37,641 bases of DNA, taken from contig JAADHJ010000033.1 of assembly GCA_013151915.1 (NCBI GenBank), positions 1 through 37,641 on the forward strand, written 5' to 3'. The stretch comes from Deltaproteobacteria bacterium (GTDB lineage Bacteria > BMS3Abin14). Position 1 is the first letter of the stretch; every line of letters begins with the position of its first letter. Made by a program: the position numbers and the translations under genes. A model generated the notes under the pieces. The model did not search any database, was not told the DNA's origin, and saw only the letters and a program-made list of their open reading frames with translations. This document shows positions 22,763-31,396 of this stretch, one piece after another.

Positions 22763-23920
22763 TTGCAACGGCGGATTCCTGCAGTTCTAATGAGAGGTGG
22801 CACAAGCAAGGGCCTGTTTTTCCTGGAAAACCATCTTCCCCAGGATCAGGAAGCCCGGGATCGGGTAATCCTGGCAGCCTACGGCAGTCCTGACCTCAAC
22901 CGTCGCCAGATTGACGGCGTCGGCGGCGGGGTATCTACAACAAGCAAGACGGCCATCATCTGCCGCTCAACCCATCCTGATTATGATGTTGTCTACCATT
23001 TCGGCCAGGTTTCCATCGACCGTCCTGTGGTGGACTACCGAGGCAACTGCGGCAACATTTCCTCCGCTGTTGGGCCCTTCGCGGTGGACGCAGGGCTGGT
23101 GGAGGTCAAGGAACCTATGACCACCGTCCGCATCTACCAGAAGAACACCGGCCAACTCATCGTGGCCGAGGTCCCCGTGAAGGATGGCCGGTACAATTCC
23201 GAGGGGGACTATGCGATTGCCGGGGTCCCCGGCACCGGGGGCAGAGTCAATCTCGATTTCATAAACCCCGGTGGATCCTTTACCGGCAGGCTGTTTCCCA
23301 CCGGTAATCTCGTGGACACCATGGAAATCCCACCCTTTGGCGACGTCCGGGTAACCCTTATCGACGCCGGAAACCCAGCCGTCCTGATCCTCGCCGAGGA
23401 CATCGGGCTCCTTGGAACAGAGATAGGTGAGGTTGAAAACACCCCGTCCACCTACAACACCCTCGAGCTCATCCGTTGCCGGGCATCCGTTCTCATGGGC
23501 CTCGCCGCCACACCGGAGGAAGCGGGGCGAAAGAGCCAGGCCGTTCCGAAAGTGGGTTTTGTAGGGCCGCCCCGGAAGTACACGGCCCTTACCGGGCAGG
23601 TCGTGACCCAGGATCAGCTGGACCTCGTGGCCAGGGTCATGTCCATGGGAACGCTCCACCGGTCTTTTCCCGTTACAGCCTTCATCTACACAGCGGGGGC
23701 GGCAAAGATCCCTGGAACCGTGGTATCAGAGGTCGTCAGGGGAAATGCCTACGAAAAAGGGACGGTTCGCATCGGACATCCGGGAGGAGTCATTGAGGCC
23801 GGTGCCCAGGTGGAGGAACAGCGGGGTTCCTACCACATTCTTAAAGCCACCATGGGAAGAACAGCTCGCCGGCTCATGGAAGGTTATGTTTTCGTTCCTG
23901 AGAGGTACTTTTCAGGATAA
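22763..23920 (+). CDS. PrpF-like 2-methylaconitate cis-trans isomerase family protein
   Basis: This 385-residue protein of the PrpF family (diaminopimelate-epimerase-like fold) isomerises aconitate-type tricarboxylates. Diagnostic stretches are IPAVLMRGGTSKGLFF at the N-terminus, GVGGGVSTTSKTAI, RGNCGNISSAVGPFAVD (with the catalytic-region Cys) and FPTGNLVDT. The start is a TTG at 22763 with AAAGGAGG 6 nt upstream; a TTG at 22745 includes that site and is rejected. No prpB/C/D is nearby, so the real substrate may differ from 2-methylaconitate. Confidence 0.85.
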   Translation: MQRRIPAVLMRGGTSKGLFFLENHLPQDQEARDRVILAAYGSPDLNRRQIDGVGGGVSTTSKTAIICRSTHPDYDVVYHFGQVSIDRPVVDYRGNCGNISSAVGPFAVDAGLVEVKEPMTTVRIYQKNTGQLIVAEVPVKDGRYNSEGDYAIAGVPGTGGRVNLDFINPGGSFTGRLFPTGNLVDTMEIPPFGDVRVTLIDAGNPAVLILAEDIGLLGTEIGEVENTPSTYNTLELIRCRASVLMGLAATPEEAGRKSQAVPKVGFVGPPRKYTALTGQVVTQDQLDLVARVMSMGTLHRSFPVTAFIYTAGAAKIPGTVVSEVVRGNAYEKGTVRIGHPGGVIEAGAQVEEQRGSYHILKATMGRTARRLMEGYVFVPERYFSG

Positions 23921-23966
23921 ATCAAAAGGAACTTCGTACTTAACACCTGAAACTTGACACCTGCCT

Positions 23967-24989
23967 CTACCCATCATACTTAGCGATGAATCTCTCCAAC
24001 TCCCTCACATTTTCCATGGACCCCGCAAAGAAGGGAACCCTCTGGTGCAGCTCCGAAGGATCCACATCCAGAACCGACCCCGTGCCCGTGCTGGCCGACC
24101 CGCCGGCATGCTCCACAAGGAACGCCATGGGGGCACACTCGTAAAGGATGCGGAGCTTGCCATGGGGCTTCTTTGGGTCCTTGGTGTCGGCCGGATACAT
24201 GAAGATTCCACCCTTGATCAGGGTCCTGTGCATGTCCGCCACCATGGACCCGATGTATCTGGAACTGTAGGGACGCCCGGTGGCCTTGTTCTTTTCCTTG
24301 ATATGGTCGATATACCGCCTGACCCCATCGGACCAGTATGGGTAATTCCCCTCGTTGATGGAGTAGATATCTCCTTTTTCGGGGATCCTGATAAACGGGT
24401 GGGACTCCAGGAACTCACCGACAGACGGGTCCAGGGTGAACCCGTGTACACCATTGCCGGTGCTGATTACCAGTATTGTGCTGCTGCCATAGACGACGTA
24501 ACCGGCCGCCACAAGCTTCCTCCCCGGCTGAAGGAGGTCTTCTAAGACCCCCTTGTCACCATCGCTGACCTTTCTGTATATGGCGAAGATAGTACCTATG
24601 TTGACGTTGACGTCGATGTTGGAAGACCCATCCAGCGGATCGAACGCGATGGAGTATTGCCCGGATCTGTACCCGTCGGAGATGAGAATGGCATCGGTCT
24701 CCTCCTCCGTTGCCATAATGCAGAAATGACCCGACCTGCCCAGGATGTTGATGAATACGGCGTTGGCAAAATCGTCAAGCTTCTGAACCTCCTCGCCCTG
24801 GACATTCCTCTCCCCGGTCAGGCCAAGGATCTCTACCAACCCCGCCTTATTGACCTCTCTGGAAACGATCTTGGCGGCAAAGGCAATCTGGTTGAGAATC
24901 CCGGTCAACTCCCCCGTGGCCTGGGGGTACTCCTTCTGTTTTTCAGAAATATGCCTGGTCAGATTAACACCGATCATGCTGTCGGTCAT
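23967..24989 (-). CDS. fbp: Fructose-1,6-bisphosphatase class I
   Basis: This 340-residue cytosolic enzyme hydrolyses fructose-1,6-bisphosphate to fructose-6-phosphate in gluconeogenesis. The metal-binding signature DPLDGSSN is at residues 117-124, preceded by TEEETDAI. The Y-x-G-S-S-T-I-L-V stretch and the C-terminal KLRILYECAPMAFLVEHAGG motif (substrate site) are intact. GGAGGTG precedes the ATG. The length is normal. Together with tal-pgi and glk in this window it supports sugar-phosphate interconversion. Confidence 0.95.
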   Translation of the reverse strand: MTDSMIGVNLTRHISEKQKEYPQATGELTGILNQIAFAAKIVSREVNKAGLVEILGLTGERNVQGEEVQKLDDFANAVFINILGRSGHFCIMATEEETDAILISDGYRSGQYSIAFDPLDGSSNIDVNVNIGTIFAIYRKVSDGDKGVLEDLLQPGRKLVAAGYVVYGSSTILVISTGNGVHGFTLDPSVGEFLESHPFIRIPEKGDIYSINEGNYPYWSDGVRRYIDHIKEKNKATGRPYSSRYIGSMVADMHRTLIKGGIFMYPADTKDPKKPHGKLRILYECAPMAFLVEHAGGSASTGTGSVLDVDPSELHQRVPFFAGSMENVRELERFIAKYDG

Positions 24990-25369
24990 GTTTCACCTCC
25001 CTGGATCAAAGCTCTTTTCCTCTGACGCTTATTGTGACGGATTAAATACCTGTACCCGAAGGGTGAAAATTATAACAGAAATCGGGGACGATAAAAAAGG
25101 GGCTTTAATAACCCTCTTTCATTCTTCCGAAAGCGAGTGAGTCACGCCAATGGTATAACCGTCAAGGGCAAAGAACTGAAGAAATTTTTTACAAAGTTGT
25201 CAAGGTTGATAATTTTCCTTTGCAAAAAACCCTCGCATTCCTATAATATCGCCCATTAATATCGCCAATCGGAAAGTCGTCGCCGGGACCTGCTTCAAAC
25301 ACTCCCACCGGACGGCTTAACCGGCCACCGGCCTTTCATGCCGGATCACAAAATCGAAAAGACGGGGAT
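24990..25369. other. Intergenic region with a sigma-70-type promoter
   Basis: No gene is seen in this 380-bp stretch. It separates divergent fbp (minus) and the 609-aa gene (plus). A good -35/-10 pair, TTGCAA and TATAAT, occurs at 25220-25247; the rest is AT-rich near 25080-25210 and otherwise featureless. Confidence 0.5.
25220..25247 (+). promoter_or_regulatory. Sigma-70-type promoter for the 609-aa gene
   Basis: TTGCAA (25220-25225), 16 bp, then a perfect TATAAT (25242-25247). The predicted start near 25254 would leave a leader of about 115 nt before the ATG at 25370. Confidence 0.5.
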
Positions 25370-27199
25370 ATGAACAAAATACATCATCCATCATCAAACG
25401 GCGCACACACCTTCTTCATACCGGTTATGGGAATTGGGTTCACTGTCGACTCTCCCATCAGGGTCGCGAAGTACGGTATCTCCTCGACGATTTCCCTCGT
25501 CGACGATACCTTCATCGAGCAGATGCGCAGGTTTCATTGTGAACGGGTGGGGGAACCCTATGAGGAGATTCCCAAGAGCGAGCACGACCACCGGGCCAAG
25601 CGGATCACCGCCTACCTCAACCTCATTGACAGGCTTGTTAAAACAGGGGTCGAGGAGCTTAGGAGTTCCCCCTTCGAGCCGGGCAGCGAGATTACCCGAT
25701 GTTTTGAGCTGCTTCCGGACTGTTCCTTGAAATCATCCTACCTCGAAATGCTCGGCACCGGCGATGTCGCCGAGAGGAGGCGGAGACAGGAGGCGCTGCG
25801 CCGCCGGATTGTCCCGGGAAGCATAGATGTCAATATCATGACCAAACTTGACCGGGACTATTTTCGAAAGGGGAAGGCGCTTCCCCATGAATTCTCCGAT
25901 GCGCTTGCCGCTTTACGAGGTTATGCCAATAGTACCTTAAGATCCTCCATCGTGTTTTCCGCGGGTCTGAACCCCCGTCTCTACAGCTATGCCGCCAACT
26001 TCAACGATTTCCTCCCCGATGAGACAAAACCCCTGAAGAAGCAGATCGTTCTTAAGGTGAGCGATTACCGATCAGCCGTGGTTCAGGGCAAGTTCCTTGC
26101 AAAACGGGGCCTTTGGGTCTCCGAATACCGTATTGAATCCGGCCTCAACTGCGGAGGTCACGCTTTCCCGTCCAAGGGAAACCTTATGGGGTCGATTCTC
26201 GAGGAGTTCAAGCAGAAGAAAGAGGAACTGATCGGCCAGCTTCACAAGCTCTATTCTACAGCCCTTTCGTCGCGTGGATTGTCCCCCACGCCTGATCCTT
26301 ATGAGGTCCGCTTCAGGGTATCGGGAGGGGTTGGGACCGCCGAGGAGCACGAGTTTTTACGAAAATTCTACGGGATAAGCAAAGTTGGATGGGGCACCCC
26401 GTTCCTCCTGGTCCCTGAGGTAACAAACGTTGACAATGAACATATCGAAAAGCTCATCAACGCCGACGACGACGATGTTTACCTGAGCGCATCTTCACCC
26501 CTGAATGTACCATTCTGGAACCTCCGGACATCCGCCAGCGAGGAAGCGCGCCGGCAACGAATCCGGGAGGGCCGGCCGGGCAGCCCCTGTCCCAAGGGTC
26601 ATGCCAGGATCTTCAACACGGAATTTACCACGCACCCGGACTGCATTGCTTCAAGAAGCTACATCAGTAAGAAGCTGCCTCACATGGAGGATGAGGAGCT
26701 TACGGAGGAACAGTTCAACTGGATTAAAGAGGACGTTCTGGCCAAATCGTGTCTCTGCCACGACCTCTCAGGAGGCGCAACGCTTGAAAATGGGATCGAT
26801 CCCAAAGCGACACCCGCCATATGCTGCGGGCCCGCCATCGTAAACTTCTCGAAAATCGCCACTTTAGAGGAGATGGTGGACCATATTTACGGGCGGCTTT
26901 CCCTGCTGACCAGTTCGGACCGGCCTCACATGTTCATCCGGGAGCTGTCCATCAACCTGGACTATCTGAAGGGCGAGATGGAAAAGTTCTCCCTGGGCCT
27001 CATGAACACAGCTCCAAAGTATTTCCGGGAATTCAAGGATAATCTGGCTACCGGCATTGAATACTACATGAAGCTTGCCGAACAGTTCGTGGAGGAGAAA
27101 CGGACACGTTTTCTCGACGACCTCAGAGAACAGAAGGAAGTCCTGGAAAACCTGTTTGCCGTAATGGCCCGGGAACCGGACCTCAATGCCGCCGGCTAG
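25370..27199 (+). CDS. Conserved-type protein of unknown function, 609 residues
   Basis: I do not recognise this protein. It is soluble and long. The N-terminus PVMGIGFTVDSPIRVAKYGISSTISLVDD resembles the first strands of TIM-barrel flavin enzymes such as nitronate monooxygenase-like proteins, but no clear FMN motif is seen. Conspicuous parts are SGLNCGGHAFPSKGNLMG near 257, RRQRIREGRPGSPCPKGHAR near 390-410, and two Cys-containing stretches KSCLCHDLSGGA and PAICCGPAIVNFSK near 460-490. These could bind a cofactor or cluster. The last ~100 residues are helical. It has its own promoter and ends overlapping the stop of the convergent DUF2007 gene by 4 nt. Confidence 0.6.
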   Translation: MNKIHHPSSNGAHTFFIPVMGIGFTVDSPIRVAKYGISSTISLVDDTFIEQMRRFHCERVGEPYEEIPKSEHDHRAKRITAYLNLIDRLVKTGVEELRSSPFEPGSEITRCFELLPDCSLKSSYLEMLGTGDVAERRRRQEALRRRIVPGSIDVNIMTKLDRDYFRKGKALPHEFSDALAALRGYANSTLRSSIVFSAGLNPRLYSYAANFNDFLPDETKPLKKQIVLKVSDYRSAVVQGKFLAKRGLWVSEYRIESGLNCGGHAFPSKGNLMGSILEEFKQKKEELIGQLHKLYSTALSSRGLSPTPDPYEVRFRVSGGVGTAEEHEFLRKFYGISKVGWGTPFLLVPEVTNVDNEHIEKLINADDDDVYLSASSPLNVPFWNLRTSASEEARRQRIREGRPGSPCPKGHARIFNTEFTTHPDCIASRSYISKKLPHMEDEELTEEQFNWIKEDVLAKSCLCHDLSGGATLENGIDPKATPAICCGPAIVNFSKIATLEEMVDHIYGRLSLLTSSDRPHMFIRELSINLDYLKGEMEKFSLGLMNTAPKYFREFKDNLATGIEYYMKLAEQFVEEKRTRFLDDLREQKEVLENLFAVMAREPDLNAAG

Positions 27200-27417
27200 C
27201 TCCCCAGAACATCCAGCGCCTTTTCCACATCTTCCTCCCTGACCTGGAGCTCCACCTCCCCCAGCAGGCCGGGGTACAATGCGTTTGCATAAAGGTTCCG
27301 GATAAACCCCTCTATCCCCTCCGATTCCAGGAGGGATTTTTCAATTTCGGCTTCCATGATCGTCCCATGGGTCGATATGGTTACAAGATTTTCCTTCATC
27401 ATTTCCCACTCATTCAT
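27196..27417 (-). CDS. DUF2007 putative signal-transducing protein
   Basis: This 73-residue protein matches the DUF2007 pattern: LVTISTHGTIMEAEIEKSLLESEGIEGFI, then a loop and GEVELQVREEDVEKALDVL. These small alpha/beta ferredoxin-like modules occur widely; a signalling or metal-linked role has been proposed but not shown. It is convergent with the 609-aa gene, overlapping by 4 nt. Confidence 0.75.
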   Translation of the reverse strand: MNEWEMMKENLVTISTHGTIMEAEIEKSLLESEGIEGFIRNLYANALYPGLLGEVELQVREEDVEKALDVLGS

Positions 27418-27507
27418 GGCAAATCATCCCCGGCATAAAAACCCCTCCGGGTCTTGCTGCCGAAAACCCCATAATGGATTTACGGTACCGCGACAGGGCA
27501 CATTGTT

Positions 27508-27567
27508 TCACCACAGTGCCGCCGCTTGCAGGTTGCACCACAGAAGGGTTTTAAAGGAGGATTTTAC
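27508..27567. repeat. TTTCACCACAGTGC...AAAGGAGG repeat module, copy 1
   Basis: TTTCACCACAGTGCCGCCGC with TTGCAGGTTGCACCAC and GGGTTTTAAAGGAGGATTTT repeats at 30984-31040 with only a few changes. It is non-coding and palindromic in part (CCGCTTGCAGG/GCACCAC). Confidence 0.55.
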
Positions 27568-27661
27568 AGAGAGAGTATAGCCTTAATAAAAAACTACCGA
27601 CCCTTGGTTTTACCCTGTGTAACAACCCTGCCTGTCCTGAGCAAGCGGAGTGCGTCGAAGG

Positions 27662-27687
27662 GTGGTGTGACCTTCGAACGGTCACGC
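27662..27687. repeat. GTGACCTTCGAACGGTCAC palindromic repeat, copy 1
   Basis: GTGACC and GGTCAC form a short hairpin around TTCGAAC. The same 26 bp recurs at 31282-31307, again beside a TGTCCTGAGC/CTTCGACAAGCTCAGGACA-type sequence. Confidence 0.5.
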
Positions 27688-27772
27688 TGTGTAAATGGGC
27701 TTTGAAAGTGATGGTTTCACATCCAGATACCCATTTTCAAGTTGAGAGATTTCAAAAGTGAAGGTCAACAGT

Positions 27773-27904
27773 ATGGCAAAGGTCATAGTAAAGCTACAGA
27801 ACAGGACCATTCGAGAGGTGCGTATCGAAAGAGACCCATCCAATGAGGTCCACTGGAGAATCCGGCTGAAAAGCCAAAGGACATTGCCCACTTTGAAGGG
27901 ATGA
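27773..27904 (+). pseudogene. FHA-domain N-terminal remnant
   Basis: A 43-codon frame from ATG 27773 begins MAKVIVKLQNRTIREV and contains ERDPSNEVHW. FHA proteins characteristically begin MAKxIxKxxxxxIxE and continue into GRxPxNDIxI. Here the pattern breaks after the DPSNE stretch and the frame stops at 27904. It is best read as the decayed first strand pair of an FHA phosphopeptide-binding domain. It is too short to function alone. The region around it is repeat-rich. Confidence 0.35.
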
Positions 27905-27962
27905 TCCTCGTGAATCCGGATAAGGCAAAGAGACCCTGATCGCAGGAATAAATATTTATCTC

Positions 27963-28139
27963 TCAGGTTTCGGGAGCGTCTTCCGGTACATCCTCAGCAG
28001 GCTGCTCTTGAGAAAGTTCCGAATTCTCCTCGGACTTTGCGTTTTTCCTGTCCAGTTTACGCTGTCGTTTTTCCTCTTTCTTCTTTTTCTTGGCTATCTC
28101 TTTCTGTCGTTTTTCAAACCCATAGTTATTTCGCGCCAT
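27963..28139 (-). CDS. Small lysine-rich protein
   Basis: This 58-residue protein has the N-terminal pattern MARNNYGFEKRQKEIAKKKK, then a highly basic helix (KKEEKRQRKLDRKNAK) and an acidic tail (EENSELSQEQPAEDVPEDAPE). Proteins starting this way are common in deltaproteobacteria and relatives; nothing certain is known of their role, though the charge pattern suggests nucleic-acid or ribosome contact. The ATG at 28139 has AAAGGA upstream; earlier starts read into repeat DNA. Two short modules flank it. Confidence 0.65.
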   Translation of the reverse strand: MARNNYGFEKRQKEIAKKKKKEEKRQRKLDRKNAKSEENSELSQEQPAEDVPEDAPET

Positions 28140-28367
28140 TCTGCCATCCTTTTGGGTAATGCCTGTATAGTGGTGTAAAAAGAGAGCCGGGGGCAGGCCG
28201 CCTTCTGCAGAATGATTTGAGGCAAAACAACCCATAATGGGAGAGAGGACCTACGCCATAAACAGGATACCAGCAAGTTATCGTATTGACCAGAAGATTT
28301 CCGCCGTAGTCCCTGGGGTGGGGGGACATAGAACCTATCCCAGTATCAAATGACCAACGTTCAATGT

Positions 28368-28504
28368 TCATCAACGCGCCCACTGAAGGGCGCTCAAATC
28401 AACGGCTTGCAGCGCAAGTTGTTGATTTGTAAGGAAAGTGAAAATGACACTTTTCGCTTTCCGTTAAGTAAAAAGCCACGAAAGGACTTTTTATGACCCT
28501 ATCA
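28368..28504 (+). mobile_element. GAT...ATC hairpin MITE-like element, 5'-truncated long form (E1)
   Basis: This copy lacks its first ~20 bp and starts at TCATCAACGCGCC. It has the long-form hairpin GGCTTGCAGCGCAAG and ends GACCCTATC at 28504. It is separated from E2 by a 6-bp linker (AAAGAT). Confidence 0.7.
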
Positions 28505-28510
28505 AAGATG

Positions 28511-28662
28511 ATGACTTTGTAAAAAGTCATCATTGCGCCCACTGAAGGGCGCCCAAATCAATAACTTGCGTTGCAAGTCATTGATTTGTAAGGAAAGTGA
28601 AAATGACATTTTTCGCTTTCCGTGGAGTAAAAAGCCATGAATGGACTTTTTACGACCCTATC
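28511..28662 (+). mobile_element. GAT...ATC hairpin MITE-like element, complete long form (E2)
   Basis: This is a 152-bp copy, GATGACTTTGT...ACGACCCTATC, with the long-form hairpin AACTTGCGTTGCAAGTC. It lies upstream of lexA, 206 nt from its start, in the sense orientation. Confidence 0.75.
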
Positions 28663-28868
28663 AAGGTCCAACGGGGGAAAACGGACGTCCTTCGATCCCG
28701 CCGACGGCGGGACTTCGGACAAGCGGGGCGCGGGAGCACGGGGGAGGGCGGCATGGGAGTATGGGTATAAGGACGTATTGAAGAGCAACCGAAAAAATGC
28801 AATCATTGTTGTGTTCCCGGTCGATGTTGGATCCTGGATTTTAAATTGACCACCCCGGAGGTACTGAC

Positions 28869-29471
28869 GTGGGCCCTTTAACCCCCAAGCAGAAACTGGT
28901 TCTGGATTTCATCCGCTCCCACATCAAGGATGAAGGCTACGCCCCTTCCCAGAAGGAAATTGCCGAAACGTTCGGTTTTCGATCCCTGGGAACCGTCCAG
29001 AGCTACCTGGTACGCCTGGAAAAGGAGGGGTTTCTTACCCGGAAATGGAATGCCCGGAGGGGCCTGAGAGTCCCCAACACGGTGGGGCGGGGATATGAAC
29101 TCCCTTTGGCCGGAACCGTGGCGGCGGGGAAACCCATCGAGGCGATCGAGACACCCGACACCCTTGAGGTGCCCCACTCCATGGCCGGTACCGGGGAGAA
29201 TTTCGTTCTCCGCGTTAAGGGTGATTCCATGATCGAGGATGGCATCCTGGACGGGGACTTCGTTATTGTAAGGAAGCAGGGGACCGCCGACAATGGTCAG
29301 ACAGTCGTAGCGCTCATGGAGGGTGAAGCCACCGTCAAGCGCTTTTTCCGCAAAGCGGATAAAATCGAGCTGCGCCCCGCCAATCCAAAGATGGAACCCA
29401 TTGTGGTCGAGAAAAACGAGGACTTTCGAATAGAGGGAGTGGTGATCGGGATTATCCGATATTGCGGGTGA
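28869..29471 (+). CDS. lexA: LexA SOS repressor
   Basis: This 200-residue dimeric repressor has an N-terminal winged helix (about 1-65: LTPKQKLVLDFIRSHIKDEGYAPSQKEIAETFGFRSLGTVQSYLVRLE), followed by the S24 autoprotease domain. The autocleavage site is A86-G87 (GTVAAGKPIE) and the catalytic dyad is S120 (KGDSMIEDG) and K157 (ATVKRFF). The start is a GTG at 28869 with GGAGGT 7 nt upstream. RecA-stimulated cleavage would de-repress the DNA-damage regulon. I see no recognisable LexA operator in the 200 bp upstream, which is repeat-rich. Confidence 0.93.
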   Translation: MGPLTPKQKLVLDFIRSHIKDEGYAPSQKEIAETFGFRSLGTVQSYLVRLEKEGFLTRKWNARRGLRVPNTVGRGYELPLAGTVAAGKPIEAIETPDTLEVPHSMAGTGENFVLRVKGDSMIEDGILDGDFVIVRKQGTADNGQTVVALMEGEATVKRFFRKADKIELRPANPKMEPIVVEKNEDFRIEGVVIGIIRYCG

Positions 29472-29565
29472 TCCAATCGAAAATCCAGAACCCAGGGTCG
29501 CTCTCGACCGGGTGCGGGAAAAATGCGGAATGAACTCCTTGAGGAAGAGTACGGTGTGACAAGCC

Positions 29566-30861
29566 TCAATGTAGGGTGGGTAGGCTTTCTGGACAACGTC
29601 TAAGTGGTTTTTCAGGTCGAAGCATTGCGAGAAGCATCGCAGCCGCCGCGGCGAGACCTGCGCCGATGAGGAAGGCCGTCCGCGCGCCGAGGGTAGCCCA
29701 AAGAACCCCGAAAACGAGGCTCGCCGGAAGAGCGGCCAGACCGACAGCGGCATGATAAAGGCCGTAGGCTCTGCCACGGCTTGAGGGCGGGACGAAATCC
29801 GGGATAAAGGCGCGTTCGGCCCCCTCCGTGAGACCGTAATATAGACCATAGAGGATGAACAACGCCCACATCGTCTCCAACCTTCCGGCCCATGGCATGG
29901 CAAGATACACGACGATGTAGACAACCCATCCGGAGGTGATGGCCGGCCGCCTCCCCAGCCGGTCGGAAAGGCTCCCGCCAGGCAGGCTGAAGGCGGTCTT
30001 GGAGATATGCAGGGTCACCCACAGGGCAATGACATACCCCATGCCAAGCCCGAACCTTTCTTTCGCAAAGAGCACCAGAAAAAGGTCGGAACTGTTGCCC
30101 AGCGCAAACAGGGTAACGGCGGCAAGAAAGAGATAGAACCTGGGGGAAAGTGACGATCGGGAACGTCCGGCGACTTCCACTACCTCCACACGACCCTCCG
30201 GGATGCCGGAGACTTCGGGTTCCCTTACAGACTTCCAGAGGACCGCCACTCCCCCCAGAGCCGGCAAAATTGCGAGAGCGAAGAGCCACCGCAGCGCGCG
30301 CATCTCTTCTACGTCCGCTGCTCCATTACCCCGCGCCCATAGCAGGGCACTGCCCAAAAGGGCATAAAGGAAGGCGGCCGCTGCCAGAGGGCCCGCCACC
30401 GCTCCCGCATGGTCCATCATCCGGTGAAAGCTGAAGGCAACACCCATGCTCCCTTCATCAGTCGATTCACTGATCAGGGCATCCCTCGGGGAAGTTCGGA
30501 TGCCCTTGCCCACACGGTCCATAAAGCGGAAGATAATCACCTGCCATCCGGCCCCCGCCATGGCCATGAGCGGTCTTGTGATGGAGGAGATCCCGTATCC
30601 CGCCAGCGCCAGCGGTTTCCTGACCCCGAGGGAATCGCTTAACCTTCCGGCATAAAGCTTCAAAATACTGGAGACACTGTCGGCAAGGCCGTCCATGAGT
30701 CCGATATAAACGGCGGCCATGGATACGGGTACCAGTCCAGTGAAGAATACAGGGAGAAGAGGGTAGATCATCTCGCTGGAGAGATCATTCAAAAAGCTGA
30801 CGACCCCCAGCCAAAAAACGTTCCCACGAACGGCGTCTCTAATATCCTGTTTCTCGATCAT
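29566..30861 (-). CDS. MFS transporter, 12 TM
   Basis: This 431-residue inner-membrane transporter of the major facilitator superfamily has about 12 predicted helices. The cytoplasmic loop between TM2 and TM3 (GRLSDSLGVRKPLALAGY) and the matching loop in the second half (GGSLSDRLGRRPAITSGWVVY) are the family's Asp/Arg-rich signatures. The RVGKGIRTSPRDALISEST stretch is common in a subgroup of predicted exporters. The substrate cannot be told. The start at 30861 (MIEKQD) is favoured by GGGAG just upstream; the ATG at 30891 is weaker. It converges with lexA, 94 nt apart. Confidence 0.85.
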   Translation of the reverse strand: MIEKQDIRDAVRGNVFWLGVVSFLNDLSSEMIYPLLPVFFTGLVPVSMAAVYIGLMDGLADSVSSILKLYAGRLSDSLGVRKPLALAGYGISSITRPLMAMAGAGWQVIIFRFMDRVGKGIRTSPRDALISESTDEGSMGVAFSFHRMMDHAGAVAGPLAAAAFLYALLGSALLWARGNGAADVEEMRALRWLFALAILPALGGVAVLWKSVREPEVSGIPEGRVEVVEVAGRSRSSLSPRFYLFLAAVTLFALGNSSDLFLVLFAKERFGLGMGYVIALWVTLHISKTAFSLPGGSLSDRLGRRPAITSGWVVYIVVYLAMPWAGRLETMWALFILYGLYYGLTEGAERAFIPDFVPPSSRGRAYGLYHAAVGLAALPASLVFGVLWATLGARTAFLIGAGLAAAAAMLLAMLRPEKPLRRCPESLPTLH

Positions 30862-30983
30862 CGCCATCTCCCACACCCATACAATGTCCAAGGACCAACG
30901 GGATAATGAACGTTCAGTTCAATGTTCAATGTTCAATTTTAAACATGATGAAACAACCGAAACCTGAAATCTGGAACCTGTTA

Positions 30984-31040
30984 TTTCACCACAGTGCAGC
31001 CGCTTGCAGGCTGCACCACGGGGTTTTAAAGGAGGGTTTT
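30984..31040. repeat. TTTCACCACAGTGC...AAAGGAGG repeat module, copy 2
   Basis: Second copy of the module at 27508-27567 (TTTCACCACAGTGCAGCCGC, then GGTTTTAAAGGAGGGTTTT). Both copies are in the same orientation, about 3.5 kb apart, flanking lexA and the MFS gene. Confidence 0.55.
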
Positions 31041-31060
31041 AAAAAACAAATACTAATCTT

Positions 31061-31396
31061 GGTTCATCCTGGAAATGAGTACCTGGATGAAGACCAGGAT
31101 TTTGAAAAAACTAACTCAACACAGGGTACACAGGGTTTCACAGGGTTCATTCAAATCGACTCTTTTGGTAGCTTTGTGTCTGCTTATGCACAGGTCAGGA
31201 ACAAGTTAACGAAGTTTCGCGAAGTTTAAAACCAGGACCTTATGGTTAGATCTTCTCTGCGAAACCTCCCTTTAAAACCCTGTGGTGTGACCTTCGAACG
31301 GTCACGCCCTTCGACAAGCTCAGGACAGGCTGTGGTGAGTTGGCTTTGGACCTTGGACGTTCTTTATCCCGTTGGACACTGCAAGTAAGGCGCACA
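31061..31396. other. Repeat-rich gene-free stretch
   Basis: It holds the copy of the 6996-7024 repeat (GGTTCATCCTGGAAATGAGT, 31061-31089), a tandem CACAGGGTACACAGGGTTTC segment (31123-31150), the 26-bp palindromic repeat (31282-31307) and a GTTGGAC-type unit (31344-31380). The GGCGCACATTATTGTGCTGA repeat (31389-31412) overlaps the stop end of the HgcAB-like gene. Confidence 0.5.

Noticed and set aside
27682-27891. 69-residue minus-strand ORF
   Set aside because: It is antisense to the FHA-like frame and has no family resemblance or ribosome site.
28368-28662. CRISPR-like or tandem array
   Set aside because: Only two long units with a 6-bp spacer; they are adjacent copies of the dispersed element and no cas gene is present.
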